From RSA9 sp036381195 (GTDB lineage Bacteria > Gemmatimonadota > Gemmatimonadetes > Longimicrobiales > RSA9): 64,000 bases of DNA. Every line of letters starts with the position of its first letter. Position 1 is the stretch's first letter. The position numbers and the translations under genes are program-made. The stretch covers positions 1 to 64,000 of the forward strand of contig DASVDH010000127.1 of assembly GCA_036381195.1 (NCBI GenBank), read 5' to 3'. The notes beneath the pieces were generated by a model. That model was given only the letters and a program-made list of their open reading frames with translations, was not told the DNA's origin and made no database searches. Below, one piece after another: positions 59,603 to 64,000 of this stretch.

Positions 59603-61594
59603 ATGGCGAGGACGATTCCGCGGTCCTTCGTCCTGGGTCTGGCCGCGGGCGCGGCGGTGGCCGCGTTCGCGTACGCCTGCCGGACGACGGGATCACAGGG
59701 CGCGCTGGATGCCGACGTAGCGTCCAGGGTCTACGTCGCACCGGGCGAGCACGACGAGTTCTACGCGTTCCTGTCCGGCGGCTTCAACGGCCAGGTCAGC
59801 GTGTACGGCCTGCCGTCGGGCCGTCTCCTGAAGATCGTTCCGGTCTTCTCGCAGAACCCCGAGAACGGCTGGGGCTACAGCGAGGAGACGAAGCCGATGC
59901 TCGAGACGACGTTCGGCTTCGTGCCCTGGGATGACGCGCACCACCCGCAGCTCTCCCAGACGGACGGCGTGCCGGACGGGCGTTGGCTCTTCATCAATGC
60001 GAACAACACGCCCCGGGTCGCGCGGATCTCTCTCGCGACGTTCGAGACCGAGGAGATCGTCGAGATCCCGCAGTCGGCGGGCAATCACGCGTCGCCGTTC
60101 ATCACCGAGAACTCCGAGTACGTCGTCGCGGCCACGCGCTTCAGCGTGCCGGTGCCGCAGCGTGACGTGTCGATCGCGGACTACAAGGCGGCGTTCAAGG
60201 GGACGCTCACGTTCATCCGTGCGAACGAGCCGGGCGAGATGGACATCGCGTTCCAGTTGCTCGTCCCGGGCTACGACTACGATCTGGCGAGCGCGGGGAA
60301 AGGGCCGTCGCACGGCTGGGCGTTCTTCACGTCCTACAACACGGAGCAGGCGAACACGCTGCTCGAGATCAACGCGTCGCAGAACGACAAGGACTTCATT
60401 GCCGCTGTCAACTGGAAGCGGGCCGAGGAGTGCGTGGCGCAGGGGCGCGGGCGGCAGGTGGCGGTGCCGTACGTTCACAACTACCTGGGCGAGGACCGGG
60501 TCGCGCGGTCGGAGCGGAAGGCGGGCGTGCGGGTGCTGGAGCCGGCAGACTGTGACGGCATGATCTATTTCCTGCCGACGCCCAAGTCGCCGCACGGCGT
60601 GGATGTGGACCCGAGCGGCGAGTACATCGTGGCGGGCGGCAAGCTGGCGACGGTGATCCCGGTGCACTCGTTCTCGAAGCTGCTCGCGGCGATCGAGGCG
60701 AAGGCCTTCGAGGGCGAGGCGGACGGGATCCCGGTGCTGCGTTATGACGCGGTCATCGCTGGAGAGGTGCAGAATCCCGGCCTGGGGCCGCTGCACACGC
60801 AGTTCGACGGGAACGGCTACGCCTACACCTCGGCGTTCATCTCCTCCGAGATCGTGAAGTGGAAGCTGGGGACGTGGGAGGTGGTGGACCGGATCCCGAC
60901 GTACTACTCGATCGGGCACCTGATGATCCCGGGTGGCGACACCCGGGAGCCGTGGGGCCGCTACGTGATCGCGCTGAACAAGATCACGAAGGACCGCTAC
61001 CTGCCGACGGGTCCGGAGCTGGTGCATGCGGCCCAGTTGATCGACATCGATGGCGAGCGGATGGAGCTGCTCCTGGACTTCCCGACGATGGGCGAGCCGC
61101 ACTACGCGCAGGCGCTGCCGGCGGAGCTGGTGGCGGCGCGCTCCGTGCGGGTCTTCGACATCCAGAGGAACACGCATCCGCATGCGACGCGGAGCGAGGC
61201 GGACGCGCGAGTCGAGCGGCGGGGCAACACGGTCCACGTCTACATGACGGCGATCCGCAGCCACTTCACGCCGGACAACATCGAGGGCATCCGCGTGGGT
61301 GACACGGTGCAGTTCCACGTCACGAACCTCGAGCAGGACTGGGACGTGCCGCACGGCTTCGCGGCGATGGGTGTGCAGAACGCGGAGCTGCTGATCATGC
61401 CGGGCGAGACGCGGACGTTGACCTGGGTCCCGAAACAGCCTGGCGTCTACCCGTTCTACTGCACGGACTTCTGCTCCGCGCTGCACCAGGAGATGCAGGG
61501 CTACGTCCGCGTCGCGCCCGCGGGGGCGGACGTCGTGCTGACGTCCAACGGGCCAGGACAGGGCAGGGTGCTGGCCGCCGGAGGTGGGCGATGA
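59603..61594 (+). CDS. nosZ: Nitrous oxide reductase, clade II type
   Basis: A 663-residue periplasmic copper enzyme that reduces N2O to N2. The seven-bladed propeller holds CuZ; ligand histidines lie in DDAHHPQ (113, 114), GNHASP (162), SPHGVDV, PLHTQFDG, IGHLMIP and GEPHYAQ. The C-terminal cupredoxin carries CuA: WDVPHGF, then C620-T-D-F-C624-SALHQEM. The leader (MARTIPRSFVLGLAAGAAVAAFAYAC) lacks the twin arginines of clade I enzymes, and the CxxFCSALHQEM style is clade II. C26 in the leader could act as a lipidation site, but that lipobox is weak. I chose the ATG at 59603 because it begins the export signal. Confidence 0.95.
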   Translation: MARTIPRSFVLGLAAGAAVAAFAYACRTTGSQGALDADVASRVYVAPGEHDEFYAFLSGGFNGQVSVYGLPSGRLLKIVPVFSQNPENGWGYSEETKPMLETTFGFVPWDDAHHPQLSQTDGVPDGRWLFINANNTPRVARISLATFETEEIVEIPQSAGNHASPFITENSEYVVAATRFSVPVPQRDVSIADYKAAFKGTLTFIRANEPGEMDIAFQLLVPGYDYDLASAGKGPSHGWAFFTSYNTEQANTLLEINASQNDKDFIAAVNWKRAEECVAQGRGRQVAVPYVHNYLGEDRVARSERKAGVRVLEPADCDGMIYFLPTPKSPHGVDVDPSGEYIVAGGKLATVIPVHSFSKLLAAIEAKAFEGEADGIPVLRYDAVIAGEVQNPGLGPLHTQFDGNGYAYTSAFISSEIVKWKLGTWEVVDRIPTYYSIGHLMIPGGDTREPWGRYVIALNKITKDRYLPTGPELVHAAQLIDIDGERMELLLDFPTMGEPHYAQALPAELVAARSVRVFDIQRNTHPHATRSEADARVERRGNTVHVYMTAIRSHFTPDNIEGIRVGDTVQFHVTNLEQDWDVPHGFAAMGVQNAELLIMPGETRTLTWVPKQPGVYPFYCTDFCSALHQEMQGYVRVAPAGADVVLTSNGPGQGRVLAAGGGR

Positions 61595-62355
61595 GCGTGC
61601 AGCGGCTGCCCCGGCGGCCATCGAGCGGCCGGGCAGCACCCGATCGGCCGCCACCCGCAGCGCCGGCGCCCGCGGCTGGAGAACGGGAACCGGGCGGCCG
61701 GCCGGCCGCCCGCGCCGGGGCGGTCCGGGGCGCGGCGGCCGGCCGCATGGGCACGGCCACGCGGATCGGCGTGGCGGCCGCGTCGCTCGCATTGCTGGCG
61801 GCGCTGGTGCTGCCCCTCTGGCGCATCGACCTCGAGGCGCCGCAGTACCCGGAGGGGCTCGGCATGGAGATCCGGGTGAACACGATCACGGGCGTGAAGC
61901 CGAACGACCTCCAGAACATCAACAACCTGAACCACTACATCGGGATGAAGGTCATCACGCCCGAGGACTTCCCAGAGCTCCGGGTGATGCCGTGGGTCGT
62001 GGTGGGCCTCTCCATGATGGGTCTGGTGGTGGCGGCGCTGGGGCGCCGGCGCCTGCTGTACGCGTGGGTCGCGCTGCTAGTGCTGCTGGCGCTGGCCGGG
62101 CTGGCCGACTTCTATCGCTGGTCCTACGACTACGGCCACAACCTCGACCACGAGCGTGCGATCATCAAGGTCCCGGGCATGACCTACCAGCCGCCGCTCA
62201 TCGGGTCGAAGCAGCTCCTGAACTTCCGTGCGCACTCGTGGCCGGGCGCGGGCGGCTGGATCGCGATCGGCGCGGGCGCCCTCGCCTCGCTGGCCGCGGC
62301 GCGCGAGCTGATCCTCGCGCGCCGGCTGCGCCGGGCAGCGAGGGAGGCGGGGTGA
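61591..62355 (+). CDS. Integral membrane protein conserved in clade II nos clusters
   Basis: A 254-residue protein whose ATG overlaps the nosZ stop by 4 bases. After a 50-residue Pro/Ala/Arg-rich start come four membrane helices: IGVAAASLALLAALVLPLW, VVVGLSMMGLVVAALG, LLYAWVALLVLLALAGLADFY and a C-terminal GWIAIGAGALASLAAA. The loop after helix 1 contains TGVKPNDLQNINNLNHYIGMKVITPEDFPEL, a signature I associate with the membrane protein next to nosZ in clade II clusters. It is not NosY or NosR. The low-complexity N-terminus suggests the true start may be the ATG at 61747. Its role in assembly or electron transfer is unproven. Confidence 0.75.
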   Translation: MSVQRLPRRPSSGRAAPDRPPPAAPAPAAGEREPGGRPAARAGAVRGAAAGRMGTATRIGVAAASLALLAALVLPLWRIDLEAPQYPEGLGMEIRVNTITGVKPNDLQNINNLNHYIGMKVITPEDFPELRVMPWVVVGLSMMGLVVAALGRRRLLYAWVALLVLLALAGLADFYRWSYDYGHNLDHERAIIKVPGMTYQPPLIGSKQLLNFRAHSWPGAGGWIAIGAGALASLAAARELILARRLRRAAREAG

Positions 62356-63836
62356 GCCGGCACGTTCCGCGAGCGGTCGGGCGCCGCGCGTCCGCGCGGC
62401 GTACCGACATTCGTGCGCCGACTCGCGGAGAGCGGCGGTTCGCGCCGGCCCGTGTGGGCGGCCCCCGGCAGCGGCGCACCCGCCTCCGCGCGTGGGGGTG
62501 GGCGGCCGCCCCGCTGCTCCTCGTGCTGGCGGCTTGCGGGCCGGAGCGGCCGCCGAGCCCGCACGACCACGCGGCCCACGGCCACACGCCGCGGGCCGCC
62601 GCGCCGGCTCATGTCTCCACGACCGTCCCGGCGCAGGAGGACGCCTTGCACCGGGCAGCCGCCACGGCCGCGCGGCCCGGCACCATCGCGTGGCTGGTCG
62701 CGCACGCGGAGCGGGGCGCGCGCGTCGTCGTGCCGCCGGGCGTGTACCGCGAGCCGACCATCGTGGTGGACCGGCCGATCGAGCTGGTGGGCCTGCCCGG
62801 CGCGGTACTGGACGGCGAGGGCGAGCGCGAGATCCTCGTGATCGCGGCGGACAGCGTCACGGTGCGGGGCCTCGAGTTCCGGGACGTAGGCGTGAGCTAC
62901 ATCGAGGACCGCGCGGCGGTCCGGGCGGACGGCGTGCGCGCGTGCACGATCGAGGACAACCGCTTCGACAACGCATTCTTCGCCATCTACGTCGCCGGCT
63001 CCAGCGACTGCCGCATCGCCGGCAACGTGATCCGTGGCCGCGCGCGCAGCGAGGCGTCGTCGGGCAACGCCATCCACCTGTGGAACTCGCGGCGCATCCG
63101 CATCGCGGGCAACCGGATCGAGGGGCACCGGGACGGCATCTACCTGGAGTTCGTGGAGGACAGCGAGATCCTCGACAACACGAGCACCGGCAACCTGCGC
63201 TACGGCCTGCACTTCATGTTCTCCGACCGCTGCCGTTACGAGGGCAACGTGTTCCGGCGGAACGGCGCGGGCGTGGCGGTGATGTACACGCGGCATGTCG
63301 AAATGAGGCGCAATCGGTTCGAGGACAACCAGGGCAGCGCATCGTTCGGGCTGCTGCTGAAGGACATCTCGGACAGCCGCGTGGAGCGTAACGTCTTCCG
63401 GTCCAACACCGTGGGGCTCTACGCGGAGGGTTCGAACCGCACCCTCGTCGAGGACAACGACTTCGTCGCCAACGGGTGGGCGGTGCGGATCCTGGCCAAC
63501 TCGCTGGACAACGAGTTCCGGGGCAACAACTTCACGGGCAACACGTTCGACGTCGCGACGAACTCCCGCTCGAGCTACAGCACGTTCGAGTACAACCATT
63601 GGGACGCCTACCGCGGCTACGACCTGGACCGTGACGGGACGGGCGACGTGCCGCACTACCCCGTCCGGCTGTTCTCGCTGCTGGTCGAGCGCAACGAGCC
63701 GGCGCTCGCGCTGCTGCGCAGCCCGTTCGTCTCGCTGCTGGACGCGGCGGAACGCGTGCTGCCCGTGCTCACGCCGGAGGCGCTGGTCGACCGCGCACCC
63801 GCGATGCGCGCGTTCACCCGGGAGGAGGCGTCGTGA
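62352..63836 (+). CDS. nosD: NosD-like periplasmic copper-maturation protein (lipoprotein form)
   Basis: A 494-residue right-handed beta-helix protein (CASH/pectate-lyase-like repeats, about residues 130-430), with repeats such as NAFFAIYVAGSSDCRIAGN, NAIHLWNSRRIRIAGNRIEG and GLLLKDISDSRVERNVFRSN. NosD is needed to mature the CuZ site of NosZ. The GTG start overlaps the previous stop (GTGA). It has a long basic N-terminus followed by a hydrophobic stretch and lipobox LAAC (C62), so it may be anchored rather than freely periplasmic, and a His-rich stretch (HDHAAHGH) follows, consistent with copper handling. The C-terminal 60 residues form a conserved helical tail. Confidence 0.9.
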   Translation: MSRHVPRAVGRRASARRTDIRAPTRGERRFAPARVGGPRQRRTRLRAWGWAAAPLLLVLAACGPERPPSPHDHAAHGHTPRAAAPAHVSTTVPAQEDALHRAAATAARPGTIAWLVAHAERGARVVVPPGVYREPTIVVDRPIELVGLPGAVLDGEGEREILVIAADSVTVRGLEFRDVGVSYIEDRAAVRADGVRACTIEDNRFDNAFFAIYVAGSSDCRIAGNVIRGRARSEASSGNAIHLWNSRRIRIAGNRIEGHRDGIYLEFVEDSEILDNTSTGNLRYGLHFMFSDRCRYEGNVFRRNGAGVAVMYTRHVEMRRNRFEDNQGSASFGLLLKDISDSRVERNVFRSNTVGLYAEGSNRTLVEDNDFVANGWAVRILANSLDNEFRGNNFTGNTFDVATNSRSSYSTFEYNHWDAYRGYDLDRDGTGDVPHYPVRLFSLLVERNEPALALLRSPFVSLLDAAERVLPVLTPEALVDRAPAMRAFTREEAS

Positions 63837-64000
63837 TCCGGCTCGAGGGCGTGTGCAAGCGGTACGGCCGGCTGGACGTGCTGAAGGGCATCGATCTGGA
63901 GTTCGAGGCCGGGACGGTCACCGCGGTCGCGGGGCCGAACGGCTCGGGCAAGAGCACGCTGCTCCGGATCGTGCTGGGGCTGGTGCGGCCGGACCACGGC
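63833..64000 (+). CDS. nosF: NosF-like ABC ATPase (cut by window end)
   Basis: The first 56 codons are visible, starting at a GTG that overlaps the nosD stop (GTGA). IRLEGVCKRYGRLDVLKGIDLEFEAG and the Walker A GPNGSGKST identify an ABC ATPase. In nos clusters this position belongs to NosF, which works with NosD and the permease NosY. The permease and the rest of the ATPase lie outside the window. Confidence 0.88.
   Translation, partial: MIRLEGVCKRYGRLDVLKGIDLEFEAGTVTAVAGPNGSGKSTLLRIVLGLVRPDHG

Overview
The window is about 70% GC and densely coded on both strands. It most resembles a Gemmatimonadota chromosome. This is inferred from two PadR-regulator/duplicated-permease (ADOP-type FtsX/MacB) pairs, many secreted serine hydrolases, lipoproteins and TonB-dependent receptors, and a clade II-type (Sec-exported) nitrous oxide reductase cluster. 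No phylogenetic marker was available to confirm it. There is no prophage, insertion sequence or CRISPR array, and no single 'defence island'. The unusual material lies in gene fusions, repeat-rich spacers, regulatory palindromes and fragments of decayed genes.

Layout. 1-2878: the end of a TonB-dependent receptor gene, a lipoprotein and an outer-membrane barrel. 3030-5101: class I fructose-bisphosphate aldolase and a DinB-fold protein. 5300-7669: a siderophore-type receptor with a Fur box filling its promoter spacer. 7846-11857: a cyclase-family hydrolase, an ABC-class ATPase (COG3044 type), a deoxyhypusine-synthase-like protein and a small CC-motif protein. 12076-15888: an ABC-F translation factor, a DUF4239 membrane protein and an outer-membrane channel-like protein. 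16136-20016: a sirtuin flanked by two class-C-like serine hydrolases. 20145-23250: PadR/ADOP pair 1. 23379-26412: DUF983, ArsR plus SRPBCC (overlapping), a charged lipoprotein and a DUF6544-like protein. 26796-28382: release factor 3. 28383-29744: a 1.36 kb repeat-rich spacer.

29745-33469 holds two beta-propeller lipoproteins, a barrel whose tail is antisense to its neighbour, a Met/Arg-rich secreted protein and an HPF-like protein. 33791-37871: methionine aminopeptidase, Hsp20 and a PAS-PAS-GAF-GAF histidine kinase, followed by a remnant of a second kinase. 38169-41277: PadR/ADOP pair 2. 41444-44893: DUF305, an LVIVD beta-propeller protein and DUF2167. 45203-45273: an atypical tRNA. 45403-47626: a NatAB-type ABC exporter. 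47798-48803: a small unknown protein and a CBS-pair protein. 49005-54429: a TonB receptor with a secreted alpha/alpha-toroid-like protein. 54881-55714: an aldo/keto reductase. 55905-58633: an ECF sigma factor translationally coupled to an anti-sigma/thioredoxin-fold fusion. 59014 to the right edge: cytochrome c, nosZ, a membrane protein, nosD and nosF, mostly overlapping start-to-stop.

Functionally, the right end is a nitrous oxide respiration operon: a cytochrome donor, the copper enzyme, and the NosD/NosF maturation apparatus. The two PadR/ADOP pairs are probably each autoregulated through operators on their own promoter and ribosome-binding site. The TonB receptors, channel-like barrels and lipoproteins point to a Gram-negative envelope and life on scavenged polymers and iron.
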